64,000 nucleotides of DNA from Geodermatophilaceae bacterium URHB0062. Lineage in GTDB: Bacteria; Actinomycetota; Actinomycetes; Mycobacteriales; Geodermatophilaceae. The DNA is taken from positions 186,001-250,000 of the forward strand of contig JHVO01000005.1 in NCBI GenBank assembly GCA_000620185.1. The letters run 5' to 3'. Both the position numbers and the translations under genes were made by a program. The stretch's first letter is position 1. Each line of letters begins with the position of its first letter. The notes beneath the pieces are model-generated. The model saw only the letters and a list, made by a program, of their open reading frames with translations, did no database searches and was not told where the DNA came from. Below, piece after piece: positions 1 to 9,582 of this stretch.

Positions 1-122
1 CTGGCGTGGGCATTGTTCAACGCAATGGGTTGACCATGACGATCGAACCAGCGCAGTGCTCCGGAACACCGTCGTCGAGGTGTCTCATGGGTGGGCCGCT
101 CATACGGCGGCTTCAAGGGGGG

Positions 123-611
123 CTAGTCGAAGAAGACGAGCCGCACCGTTTCCACGTCGGTAGTGGTGCCAGGCAGCGTCCGTTCTACGGTGAGCTGCCC
201 ACCGACGTTCTGGTAGACGCCAGTTCCACCGGTGACAGCAACTGTGAATGGCGTCTGGAAAGTAGTCTCGCCCTGGAACTCGACCTGCCCGTCCTTGAAG
301 ATCAAGGCGCCATGGCAGAGCACGTCGAACGCACTGGTGCTGACCGTGATGGCAACGCAATTCAACACGCTGTGGTCCACCTGCTTGCCGTTGGCAAAGT
401 CGACCGTGGTCTCGATCACCTGGTCGCCGGGGCTTGTGCCCTTCGCGCCGATGTCGATGACCTGGAGCGAGGTCTGGTGGCTGATCAGGTGTAGAACCCT
501 CACCGAATTCGACGCCGTGCTGGTGGGTGCGGCAGACGCGGACGCGATCGACATGGCGGCTGTGGTAACCCCCAGCACCGCCAGAGTCGCGCCGATGGCC
601 AACTTGCGCAT
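123..611 (-). CDS. secreted allene-oxide-cyclase-barrel (dirigent-like) protein
   Basis: A 162-residue protein. It starts with a typical Sec signal peptide: MRK, then a hydrophobic stretch to about residue 24, with a likely cut after the Ala-Ser-Ala near residue 27. The mature part is rich in beta strands and has the pattern of the AOC-barrel/dirigent-like family: a central G-D-Q-V-I-E-T-T segment, then F-x-G-E-T-x-F and a V-T-G-G-T-G-V-Y-x-N-V-G-G loop. Actinobacterial members are usually secreted and of unknown substrate, so no enzymatic role is claimed. The ATG at 611 follows a good ribosome site (GGTAGGAGAAG). The longer open frame upstream has no comparable start. It is the last of three same-strand small genes. 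The family call is fairly confident, the function unknown. Confidence 0.82.
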   Translation of the reverse strand: MRKLAIGATLAVLGVTTAAMSIASASAAPTSTASNSVRVLHLISHQTSLQVIDIGAKGTSPGDQVIETTVDFANGKQVDHSVLNCVAITVSTSAFDVLCHGALIFKDGQVEFQGETTFQTPFTVAVTGGTGVYQNVGGQLTVERTLPGTTTDVETVRLVFFD

Positions 612-694
612 GGCTTCTCCTACCTCTACCTCGACCCATCTCCCGTGGTGGGTCAACCTGCATCCGCGATCGCGGATGCATCGTCGTGGCCCAG

Positions 695-952
695 TCAGAT
701 GGCCCGTAGGGGATGGCTTTCCACCGACCAATGGGCCAGCGTGCTCCTGCGGCCGACGAAGATTGCGGTGACTGCGGCGACCAGTCCGATGGCGCTGAAG
801 AGGAGCGGTACTCCCCCCAGGATCCGGCCCGCCATTGTTTCCCGCGCGTAGAATGGGGTGCCGATCGGGACAATCTCGGTGACCGCCATGGCCGCCGCCG
901 CGCCCGCGGCCAATATCTCCCACCTCTTCTGGAGAGCCCGTCGATATTCCAT
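695..952 (-). CDS. small two-TM membrane protein
   Basis: An 85-residue protein with two predicted membrane spans, about residues 12-32 and 44-66, and a charged hairpin (YARETMAGR) between them. The C-terminal tail is basic and polar. The ATG at 952 is preceded by a clear GGGAGG ribosome site, which argues for a real gene. It lies between another small membrane protein upstream and the secreted AOC-barrel protein 83 bp downstream, so the three may be co-transcribed. I do not recognise a named family. Confidence 0.62.
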   Translation of the reverse strand: MEYRRALQKRWEILAAGAAAAMAVTEIVPIGTPFYARETMAGRILGGVPLLFSAIGLVAAVTAIFVGRRSTLAHWSVESHPLRAI

Positions 953-1108
953 CGTCGGCCTCCCTTGATCTTCGCCATGCTGGCGCAGTCCGTCGGGCGA
1001 CCACAGTGCCGAAGTGCTCTCGCCAGGGCCTCACTGGCAGACCTTGTGGCCGTGACGCGCCCTGAAGGGCCGTTCGGGGCGACTTTCGACCACGTCGGCT
1101 GTCGGCGC

Positions 1109-1378
1109 TTATGAATCCGAGGACGGCTCGTTTCTTCGGACGAGTGCCACCAACAGGACGAACAGGGCGACGAACACGATGCCGCCGCACAACTGCGAGT
1201 GACCGTCCACGAGATCGAGAAGGCCGAGGATGGCCAGGCCCAAGGCCACGGCGACATCGAGCGCCGAGAGAACGGGGTGTCGCCGCCAGCTGCGACGCGC
1301 GAAGTCGCGACCCTCTCGGCTCGTGCGCTCACCTTGCAGTCGGCAGAGGCCTGGGGTGCGACAGTCGGGCAGGATCAC
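1109..1378 (-). CDS. small membrane protein, start uncertain
   Basis: The C-terminal half of this frame holds two hydrophobic spans (LDVAVALGLAILGLLDLV and GGIVFVALFVLLVALV) separated by a short polar turn, and ends in a charged tail (RRNEPSSDS). This resembles the small two-span protein encoded just downstream. The start is not settled. I give a GTG at 1378, with a weak CAGG before it. A TTG at 1459 would add 27 residues that look less protein-like. No family is recognised. The hydrophobic pattern supports coding, but this remains the least certain of the three small genes here. Confidence 0.42.
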   Translation of the reverse strand: MILPDCRTPGLCRLQGERTSREGRDFARRSWRRHPVLSALDVAVALGLAILGLLDLVDGHSQLCGGIVFVALFVLLVALVRRNEPSSDS

Positions 1379-1454
1379 CCTGAACGAGGGTTGTCTGTGA
1401 ATGGGCCGTGTGAGGACTCCGACGGCCCGGCCCGAGCCGTCCCGCGGGAACGCC

Positions 1455-1602
1455 GTCAAGCCGGAGGCCTTGACCGCGCTTCCGCGGAATCGTCCCTCGC
1501 TCTAGCGGTGTCCCATGGTGGACCGCGTGCGGACACTGCGCCCGGTCATGCGCTCCCGCGGGGCATCGTCAAGCCGCACACCTTGACCGCGATTCCGCGG
1601 AA
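1455..1602. repeat. pair of 35-bp imperfect direct repeats
   Basis: Positions 1455-1489 and 1568-1602 are direct repeats matching at 31 of 35 bases. Each begins GTCAAGCCG, continues CCTTGACCGCG, and ends in the palindromic TTCCGCGGAA. A CCCGCGG motif also precedes each copy by the same distance. The copies lie 113 bp apart in a stretch without a convincing gene. They could be a paired regulator site or the remains of a duplicated element. Confidence 0.6.
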
Positions 1603-2034
1603 GCGTCTTGATACGCACGCTGTCCCCACGTGGGCCGCTCGCCCGCGATCGACGTGTGTCACCCGCCGGCGGCGTTCCTGTCCCCTCGCGTCCCGCACGG
1701 CTACGAGGTCATCTGGGGCGGCGTGAAGCTCCCCGTCCTGACGGCGCCCGCGCCGGACGGCGACGCTGCTGGCTGGGGCGGCTTCATCGGCAGCTTCGAG
1801 CGGGATTCGGAAACAGCTGAGCGTCCCGCCCTGCCCGGCCATGCCCCCAGCCGCACGGAATGCATCCGGGGAGCGAACCACCCACGATCGTGCGTCCTGG
1901 GACCACTTACGCAGGGGGATTACTGCACGCGGCCGGGATCCACATGGACGAGATCCGGGCGCGGATCCCCCGGTACGCCGTCGAATCCGCCAGTCCCGGG
2001 CCCCCTGGACGCTGTTGATCGGGCGCATGAACGG
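1460..2034. other. gene-poor stretch
   Basis: About 575 bp without a convincing gene. It holds most of the direct-repeat pair noted separately. It also carries two short stretches with protein-like codon use but no complete frame. On the + strand at about 1700-1810, one reads GYEVIWGGVKLPVLTAP. Another at about 1945-1990 reads MDEIRARIPRYAVESA in a different frame. These could be remnants of decayed genes, but I cannot assign them to families. Confidence 0.4.
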
Positions 2035-2910
2035 CTAGCGGGTCGCGCGCTTGCGGTTGCGCATGCTGACGAGCTGGCCGATCCCGACCGCCGACAGCGC
2101 CAGCAGGAACATGACGGTGCCGACCACGTTGATCTGCACCGGTGTGCCCCGGCTGGCCGTGCCCCAGACGTACATCGGGAACGTCACCGACGACGCGGAC
2201 GCGGTGAAGTTCGTGATGATGTAGTCGTCGAAGGACAGCGCGAACGACAGCAGCGCCGCCGCGAGAATCCCCGGAGCCACCAGCGGCAGCGTGACCTTCG
2301 TGAAGGTCTGCCGCTCGTTCGCGTACAGGTCCATCGCCGCCTGCTCCAGGCGCGGGTCGAGGCCGGCGACGCGCGCCTTGACCGTCACGATCACGAAGCT
2401 GATGCAGAACATGATGTGCGCGATCAGGATCGTCGTGGCGCCCAGCGGGACCCGCAGGTTGACGAACAGCGTCAGCAGCGACGAGCCCATCACGACCTCG
2501 GGTGTCGCCATCGGCAGGAACACCAGCACGTTGGTCGTGGACCGGCCGCGGTAGCGGTGCCGGGCCATCGCGAACGCCGCCAGCGTGCCGAGCGCCGTCG
2601 CGAGGAGAGTCGCGACGACGCCGACGCGCAGGCTCAGCCCGAGCGAGTCGCAGAGCCCGGCCGGACCGCACGGGTCCTTCCACGCGTCGAGGGAGAACTC
2701 CTGCCACGTGTAGTTGTAGCGACCCGTCGGGTTGTTGAAGCTGAACAGCACGACGACGACGTTCGGCAGCAGCATGTAGCAGAACGCCAGCGCTGCCGCG
2801 ATCGGCACGAGGTGCTCGCGCAGCCAGCGCAGCGGCCCCCGGCGGGGTGGCCGGGCGGCCGGAGCCTTCGCGGCCGGGACCGTGGTGGCCCGGGGGACGG
2901 TCGCGGTCAC
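2035..2910 (-). CDS. potC: polyamine-type ABC transporter permease, PotC-like
   Basis: A 291-residue inner-membrane permease, with six predicted spans after a Pro/Ala-rich cytoplasmic N-terminus. The binding-protein-dependent transport signature, the EAA loop that docks on the ATPase, is at about residues 189-215 (EQAAMDLYAN, then KVTLPLVAPGI). It would form the channel with the PotB-like protein for import of spermidine or putrescine. The GTG start at 2910 overlaps the upstream permease's TGA as GTGA, indicating translational coupling. It is the last gene of the operon. The substrate follows from family membership and from the amine oxidase nearby, not from residues in this subunit. Confidence 0.9.
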   Translation of the reverse strand: MTATVPRATTVPAAKAPAARPPRRGPLRWLREHLVPIAAALAFCYMLLPNVVVVLFSFNNPTGRYNYTWQEFSLDAWKDPCGPAGLCDSLGLSLRVGVVATLLATALGTLAAFAMARHRYRGRSTTNVLVFLPMATPEVVMGSSLLTLFVNLRVPLGATTILIAHIMFCISFVIVTVKARVAGLDPRLEQAAMDLYANERQTFTKVTLPLVAPGILAAALLSFALSFDDYIITNFTASASSVTFPMYVWGTASRGTPVQINVVGTVMFLLALSAVGIGQLVSMRNRKRATR

Positions 2911-3844
2911 AGCAACTCCTCCGTGCCGCTTCGGCGCACGTAGACCGTGACGAGCGCGAGGATCGTCAGCATCAGCACCACCGACAGCGCGGCGGCGGTC
3001 GGGTAGTCGAGCACGCGGAGGAACTGGCCCGAGACGACCTGGCCGATCATCGTGGTGCTCGGACTGCCGAGCAGTTGCGAGTTGATGTAGTCGCCCGCCG
3101 CCGGGATGAACGTGAGCAGCGTGCCGGCCACGACGCCTGGCATCGACAGCGGCAGCGTGACCTTGCGGAAGCCCGTCCACGGCGTCGAGTAGAGGTCGCC
3201 GGCCGCCTCGTGCAGCCGCGGGTCGATGCGCTCGAGGCTCGCGTAGAGCGGCAGTGTCATGAACGGCAGGAAGTTGTAGGTCAGCCCGGTGACCACCGCC
3301 AGCGGCGTGCCCAGCAGCTTGTTGCCGTCGATGAGGCCGATGCCGCGCAGCAGGTCGGTGACGCCCAGGGCCTGCAGCGCCCCGGTGACCGGGCCGTCGG
3401 TGGCCAGGATGTTCTGCCAGGCCAGTGTGCGGATCAGGAAGCTGGTCAGGAACGGCGCGATCACCAGCACGAGCAGCAGGTTGCGCCAGCGGCCCGCGCG
3501 GAAGGCGATGGTGTAGGCCAGCGGGTACGCGATCAGCAGGGCCAGCACGGTGGCCGACGCGGCGTAGACCAGCGACCGGATCAACTGTTCGGAGTACTGG
3601 GCGATCGCCTCCGGGTAGATGGCGAAGTTCCAGGTCAGCGCATACCCGGTGGTGAGGGAGCCGGTCTGCAGTGACTGCGAGAGCAGGAACACCAGCGGGA
3701 CGGCGAAGAAGATGATCAGCCAGACGCCGGCGGGCAGGAGCAGCAGGTACGGCGTCGACCGCTTGCGCCCGACCGCGCGCGCCTCGTCGGCGTCGTCCGG
3801 CGGCCCGTCCTCGGCCCCCGGTACCGGGTGGACGGCGAGCGCGG

Positions 3845-3848
<4 letters not shown>
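2907..3848 (-). CDS. potB: polyamine-type ABC transporter permease, PotB-like
   Basis: A 313-residue permease partner of the PotC-like subunit. A charged N-terminal region of about 35 residues is followed by a first span (YLLLLPAGVWLIIFFAVPLV) and five more. The EAA loop is at about residues 213-239 (HEAAGDLYST, then KVTLPLSMPGV). The GTG at 3848 overlaps the TGA of the ATPase gene by GTGA, and its own TGA overlaps the next start the same way, so translation is coupled along the operon. PotB/PotC pairs of this type import spermidine, putrescine or related cations. The exact substrate is not readable from the sequence. Confidence 0.9.
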
Positions 3849-5002
<1,154 letters not shown>

Positions 5003-5037
5003 GGGGGCTCCCTGGAGGGCCGAGGTCGCCATCTGCG

Positions 5038-6237
5038 TCATGCTCCGATGAGGGACTGGAACTGCTTGTTGTACTTCGTCTCCTCGTCCTCCGACAGCCC
5101 CCGGAACACGTGCGCGTGGGCCCGCACCTCGTCGTCGGGGAAGATCAGCGGGTTGTCGGCCACGTCGGGGTCGGCGGCCGTCAGTGCGTCCTTGGTGCCC
5201 TTCACCGGCGGGATGTAGTTGACCCAGTCGGCCACCTGGGCCATCACCTTGGGGTCGTAGTAGTAGTTGATCAGCAGCTCGGCGTTCTTCTTGTGCTGCG
5301 CCTGGTTCGGGATGACGAAGTTGTCCGACCAGATCATGTGGCCGGTGGCGGGCAGCGCGTACCCGAGCTTCGGGTTGTCGGCCTGCAGCTGGACGACGTC
5401 GCCGGTCCACGCCAGACAGGCGGCGATCTCGCCCGAGGCGAGGCCGCTGGTGTACTCGTTGCCGGTGAAGCCGCGGAACTGGCCCGCGTCGCGGGCGTTC
5501 TGCAGCTCGGTCATTGCCGCGTCGAAGTCGGCGTCGGTGAACGACGCGGGGTCCTTGCCCATCGCGAGCAGCACCATGCCGACGGTGTCGCGCATCTCGG
5601 TGAGCAGCGTGACCCGGCCCTTGAGCGTCTTGTCGGTGAGCAGCTGGTCGATGCTCTCGACCTTCTTGCCGCCGGTGGCGTCGGGGTTGTAGCCGATGCC
5701 GGTGAAGCCGCTCTGCCAGGGCAGGGAGTACTTGCGGCCCTTGTCGAACTCCACGTCGGCGAGGTTGTCCTCGAGGTTGTCCGCGTTGGGGATGTTGCCC
5801 TTGTCCAGCTCCTGCACCCACCCGAGGCGGATCAGCCGCGCGACCATCCAGTCGGTGCTGCACCACACGTCACGACCGGTGTCCTGGCCGGCCGAGAGCT
5901 GCGGCTGGACCTTGGCGAAGAACTCGTCGTTGTCGTTGTAGTCCTCGGTGTAGTCCACCTTGATGCCGGACTGCTTCATGAACGCCTCGAGGGTGGGCCG
6001 CTTGCCCGCGTCGTCGACGTCGATGTACTCCGGCCAGTTCGACCAGTTGACGACCTTTTCCTTGTCCGACTTGTCCTCGGCGGCACGGTCCTCGGACGAC
6101 TTCGGCGCTTGTGCCGCGGTGCCGCAGGCGGCGAGCAGCGCGGCCAGGCCGGCCGCACCCGCGCCGCGGAAGAAGGTCCGCCGGCTCAGGGTGCCACGGA
6201 GCAGGGGCAGCGTGAGCGGGGGCAGATCGCGTTCCAT
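5038..6237 (-). CDS. potD: polyamine-type ABC transporter substrate-binding lipoprotein, PotD-like
   Basis: A 399-residue extracellular binding protein. The N-terminus carries a twin-arginine motif (SRRTFF, Arg 19-20), a hydrophobic stretch, then a lipobox (LAAC) with Cys 38. It is therefore probably exported by Tat and lipid-anchored. The mature part starts with the hallmark V-V-N-W-S-N-W-P-E-Y-I-D of spermidine/putrescine-binding proteins and keeps the family's later W-S-T-D-like segment (WCSTDWM). The ATG at 6237 has AGAGGAAG upstream; a TTG at 6255 is weaker. First gene of the operon. The 259-bp region to the divergent amine oxidase gene must contain both promoters. Confidence 0.92.
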   Translation of the reverse strand: MERDLPPLTLPLLRGTLSRRTFFRGAGAAGLAALLAACGTAAQAPKSSEDRAAEDKSDKEKVVNWSNWPEYIDVDDAGKRPTLEAFMKQSGIKVDYTEDYNDNDEFFAKVQPQLSAGQDTGRDVWCSTDWMVARLIRLGWVQELDKGNIPNADNLEDNLADVEFDKGRKYSLPWQSGFTGIGYNPDATGGKKVESIDQLLTDKTLKGRVTLLTEMRDTVGMVLLAMGKDPASFTDADFDAAMTELQNARDAGQFRGFTGNEYTSGLASGEIAACLAWTGDVVQLQADNPKLGYALPATGHMIWSDNFVIPNQAQHKKNAELLINYYYDPKVMAQVADWVNYIPPVKGTKDALTAADPDVADNPLIFPDDEVRAHAHVFRGLSEDEETKYNKQFQSLIGA

Positions 6238-6496
6238 GGCGGCGCTTCCTCTCAACGGGGAGCGGCCCGGCGGTCGGAGCGGGAGGGCATGCCGGTGGCG
6301 AACTCCGGCAGCGCGCCCATGCCACCTCCTCGCGTCCGATCCGGAATCAGTGCTCCGTGTACGACTGGAAGCTGACTCTCACAGTTCGGAGCCCCGATGA
6401 CAAGGGAACCAGTTGTATCTTTCCCGTTACGCCGCCGAATCCCTTCCTGACGGAGAGTCTGGGCGCGACGAGCGCGACGGCTCCAGGGAGTGGGCG

Positions 6497-7888
6497 ATGA
6501 CCGGGACGACCGCCTCCGCGGCCGACGAGATCGACCGCGTCCTCGATGCAGCCGTCGCCGTCCCCCTGTGGCTTGACACGCCGGCGCGACCGGCTCCGCG
6601 ACCCGCTGTGCGGGGCGACGCGGAGACCGACCTGGTGGTGATCGGCGGCGGTTTCACCGGCCTGTGGACGGCGTTGCGCGCCAAGGAGCGGGCCCCGGAC
6701 CGGCGGGTCCTCCTGCTCGAGGCGGACCGGATCGCGCAGCACGCGACCGGGCGCAACGGCGGCTTCTGCGAGGGGAGCCTGACCCACGGCGAGGCGAACG
6801 GCCGCCGGCGCTGGCCGGACGAGTACGACGTCCTCGACCGGCTGGGACGCGAGAACCTGGCCGCGATCGCCGCGACTGTGGAGCGCTACGGGATCGACTG
6901 CGACTTCCGCATCGACGGCGTCCTCTCCGTGGCGACCCGACCCCACGAGGTCGCCGACCTCGAGCCCGACGAACCGGGTTTCCTCGACGCCGACGCCGTC
7001 CGGAGGCTGGTCGACTCGCCCACGTACCTCGCCGGACGGGTGGACGACGACGGGTGCGCGCTGGTGGACCCGGCCCGCCTGGCGTGGGGGCTGGCGGAGG
7101 CGGCCGAGTCCCTGGGCGTCCGCATCGCCGAGGGCACCCCCGCCGAGGACGTCTCGCTGCGCGGCGGCCGGGTGCTCGTGCGGACACCGGGCGGGACCGT
7201 CACGGCGGACGGGGTGGTGCTCGCGACGAACGCGTTCCGGCCGTTGCTGGCCCGGCTGCGGTGGCACACGGTGCCGGTCTACGACTACGTGCTGGCCACC
7301 GAACCACTCACCCCCGAGCAGCTCGCCGCGGTGGGCTGGACCGGCCGGCAGGGCATCGCCGACTCGGGCAACCGGTTCCACTACTACCGGCTCAGCGCCG
7401 ACGACCGCATCATCTGGGGCGGCTACGACGCGGTCTACCACTTCGGGCGCCGCATCGACCCGGCGCTGGACGACCGCCGGGCCACTCACCGGCTGCTGGC
7501 CGAGCAGTTCTACGAGACGTTCCCGCAGCTGCGCGGCGTCCGGTTCACCCACCGCTGGGGCGGCGTCATCGACACCTGCACCCGCTTCTGCGCGTTCTTC
7601 GGCACGGGCCTGCGCGGCCGGGCCGCCTACGCCCTGGGGTTCACCGGTCTCGGGGTCGGCGCCTCGCGGTTCGCCGCCGACGCCATGCTCGACCTGCTCG
7701 ACGGCGAGGCGACCGAGCGGACGCGGCTCGCGATGGTGCGGCGCCGGCCGCTGCCCTTCCCCCCGGAGCCGTTCGCCTATGCCGGCATCCAGCTCACCCG
7801 GTGGTCGCTGGCCCGCGCCGATGTCACCGGACGGCGCAACGTCTGGCTGCGGACCCTCGACCGCCTCGGCCTCGGCTTCGACAGCTGA
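6497..7888 (+). CDS. FAD-dependent amine oxidase, PuuB/DAO family
   Basis: A 463-residue flavoprotein of the D-amino-acid-oxidase fold. The dinucleotide-binding motif VIGGGFTGLWTA is at residues 48-59. The ATGRNGGF segment (83-90) is characteristic of gamma-glutamylputrescine oxidase (PuuB) and related amine oxidases. Such enzymes oxidise the amine to an aldehyde with release of hydrogen peroxide. Divergent transcription from a polyamine-type importer supports a polyamine or gamma-glutamylpolyamine substrate. The ATG at 6497 follows AGGGAG. An in-frame upstream ATG at 6413 has no ribosome site and encodes an unconvincing leader. Related sarcosine- or glycine-oxidase activity cannot be excluded. 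Confidence 0.86.
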   Translation: MTGTTASAADEIDRVLDAAVAVPLWLDTPARPAPRPAVRGDAETDLVVIGGGFTGLWTALRAKERAPDRRVLLLEADRIAQHATGRNGGFCEGSLTHGEANGRRRWPDEYDVLDRLGRENLAAIAATVERYGIDCDFRIDGVLSVATRPHEVADLEPDEPGFLDADAVRRLVDSPTYLAGRVDDDGCALVDPARLAWGLAEAAESLGVRIAEGTPAEDVSLRGGRVLVRTPGGTVTADGVVLATNAFRPLLARLRWHTVPVYDYVLATEPLTPEQLAAVGWTGRQGIADSGNRFHYYRLSADDRIIWGGYDAVYHFGRRIDPALDDRRATHRLLAEQFYETFPQLRGVRFTHRWGGVIDTCTRFCAFFGTGLRGRAAYALGFTGLGVGASRFAADAMLDLLDGEATERTRLAMVRRRPLPFPPEPFAYAGIQLTRWSLARADVTGRRNVWLRTLDRLGLGFDS

Positions 7889-7906
7889 CCTCCGTCGGTC
7901 GCGGAG

Positions 7907-9547
7907 TCAGTGGCCGTGCACGGGCGCGCCGTCCACCCAGGTCGAGGTGACCGTCGCGGCGGCGATCTCGCCGGGCGGACCGGAGAACGGGTTCCGGTCG
8001 AGCGTGACCAGGTCGGCCACCGCGCCGCTCCGGAGGACGCCCGCGCCGCCGTCGACGTCGCGGTGGTTGATCCACGCGGAGCCCGACGTGTACGCGGCGA
8101 ATGCGGTCTCGAGCGGCAGGGCCTGCTCGGGGAGGAACGGCCGCGTGCCGGCCGGTCCCGTGTCGCCGTAGGCCGTGCGGTTGACCGCCACGTGGACGGC
8201 TTCCAGGGGGTTCGCGGTGCTGACGGGCCAGTCGCTGCCGGCGACCAGACGGGTTCCGGCGCGGGCGAGATCGCCGAAGGGGTACTGCCGGCCCGCGCGT
8301 TCCTCGCCGACGAACGGGATGGTGAGGTCGACCATCTGGTCGTCGAGGCAGGCCCACAGCATCTGGAGGTTGGCGGCCACCCCCAGCTCGGCGAACCGGC
8401 CGACGTCGTCGGTGTGGACGAACTGGAGGTGCGCGACGTGGTGGCGATGGTCGGCGTCGGTGCCGACGAAGGCGTCGAGCGCCTCGCGGGTCCCGCGATC
8501 GCCGATCGCGTGCACGTGGAGCTGGAACCCTTCGGCATCGAGGCGGGCGACGTATCCGCGCAACGCCTCGCCGGGCACGAACGAGTGGCCGGAGTTCCGC
8601 GTGGCATGGCCGCACCGGTCGAGGTAGGGCGCGAGCATCGACGCCGTGTAGTTCTCGGCGATGCCGTCCTGCATGATCTTCACGCTCGTGGCCCGGAACC
8701 GGCCGGAGGTGTACTCGGCCCGGCGGGCGACGAGGTCCGCGACCTGCTCGACGCCGCGGTCCCGTTCCCACCAGAGCGCGCCGACGACATGCGCGGTGAG
8801 GTCGCCGCGCCGAGCGGCCCGTACGTACGTGGGTCCGACGTCACCCATGCCGGAGTAGGCGCCGATGATCGCGTCCTGCCAGCCGGTGATCCCCAGCGAG
8901 TGCAGGTGGCGCTGCCCTTCGAGGAGGGCGGCGTAGTACTCGTCGTCGGTGGTCTCCGGCACGAGACGCGCCACGGCCGTCATGGCCCCCTCGTGCAGGG
9001 TGCCGGTGGGCTCGCCGTCGGCGTCGCGCTCGAAGCGGCCGTCCGCGGGGTCGGGCGTGTGCCGGTCGATGCCGGCGAGTGCGAGCGCCGCACTGTTGAC
9101 CCAGGCGCCGTGATGGTCGCGGTTGGGCAGGAAGACCGGCCGGTCGGGCACGACGGCGTCCAGGTCGGCGGCGGTCGGGGCCCCGCCGGGAAAGGCCGTC
9201 ATCGACCATCCGCCGCCGAGGATCCAGGGCGCCGCGGGATGAGCGGCCGCGTACCCGGCGATCAGCCGGAGGTAGTCGTCGCGGGTGGTGCCGGCGGTGA
9301 GGTCGCACCGGATGCGTTCGAGGCCCCCCTGCACGGCGTGGACGTGGGCGTCGACGAAGCCGGGCGCCAGGAGCCCGCCGCCGAGGTCGACCACGTCGGT
9401 GACGTCGGCGGCGGTCCGGTCGACCCGGTCGCTGCCGAGCCGGATCTCCGCAATGCGGCCGTCGACGACGAGCACCTCACCGTCGCCGAGGAGGTGGTGC
9501 CCGTCGAACAGGGCGCCGTTGGTGAACAGCGTGGTCGTGCGGCTCAT
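7907..9547 (-). CDS. amidohydrolase, YtcJ-like
   Basis: A 546-residue metal-dependent hydrolase of the amidohydrolase superfamily, YtcJ-type. The first metal-binding HxH is at residues 68-70 (DAHVH) after the GGLLAPGF strand. A lysine in VKIMQDG, His in HVHAIGDRG and Asp in SDWPVS supply the remaining family positions. Members hydrolyse amide or formamide bonds in varied small molecules and the substrate is unknown here. It is convergent with the amine oxidase gene (18 bp apart) and lies 35 bp downstream of pgi on the same strand. Co-transcription with pgi is possible, without an obvious metabolic link. Confidence 0.88.
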   Translation of the reverse strand: MSRTTTLFTNGALFDGHHLLGDGEVLVVDGRIAEIRLGSDRVDRTAADVTDVVDLGGGLLAPGFVDAHVHAVQGGLERIRCDLTAGTTRDDYLRLIAGYAAAHPAAPWILGGGWSMTAFPGGAPTAADLDAVVPDRPVFLPNRDHHGAWVNSAALALAGIDRHTPDPADGRFERDADGEPTGTLHEGAMTAVARLVPETTDDEYYAALLEGQRHLHSLGITGWQDAIIGAYSGMGDVGPTYVRAARRGDLTAHVVGALWWERDRGVEQVADLVARRAEYTSGRFRATSVKIMQDGIAENYTASMLAPYLDRCGHATRNSGHSFVPGEALRGYVARLDAEGFQLHVHAIGDRGTREALDAFVGTDADHRHHVAHLQFVHTDDVGRFAELGVAANLQMLWACLDDQMVDLTIPFVGEERAGRQYPFGDLARAGTRLVAGSDWPVSTANPLEAVHVAVNRTAYGDTGPAGTRPFLPEQALPLETAFAAYTSGSAWINHRDVDGGAGVLRSGAVADLVTLDRNPFSGPPGEIAAATVTSTWVDGAPVHGH

Positions 9548-9582
9548 GGCGGACTTCTACCAGGGACGGCGTCCCTCGCGCG

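Noticed and set aside
1546-2028. 160-codon open frame on the minus strand in the gene-poor stretch
   Set aside because: Composition is Arg-rich shadow-like and overlaps the repeats; no motif or ribosome site.
6413-6496. N-terminal extension of the FAD amine oxidase from an ATG at 6413
   Set aside because: No ribosome site there, and the extra 28 residues are not protein-like; the ATG at 6497 has AGGGAG.
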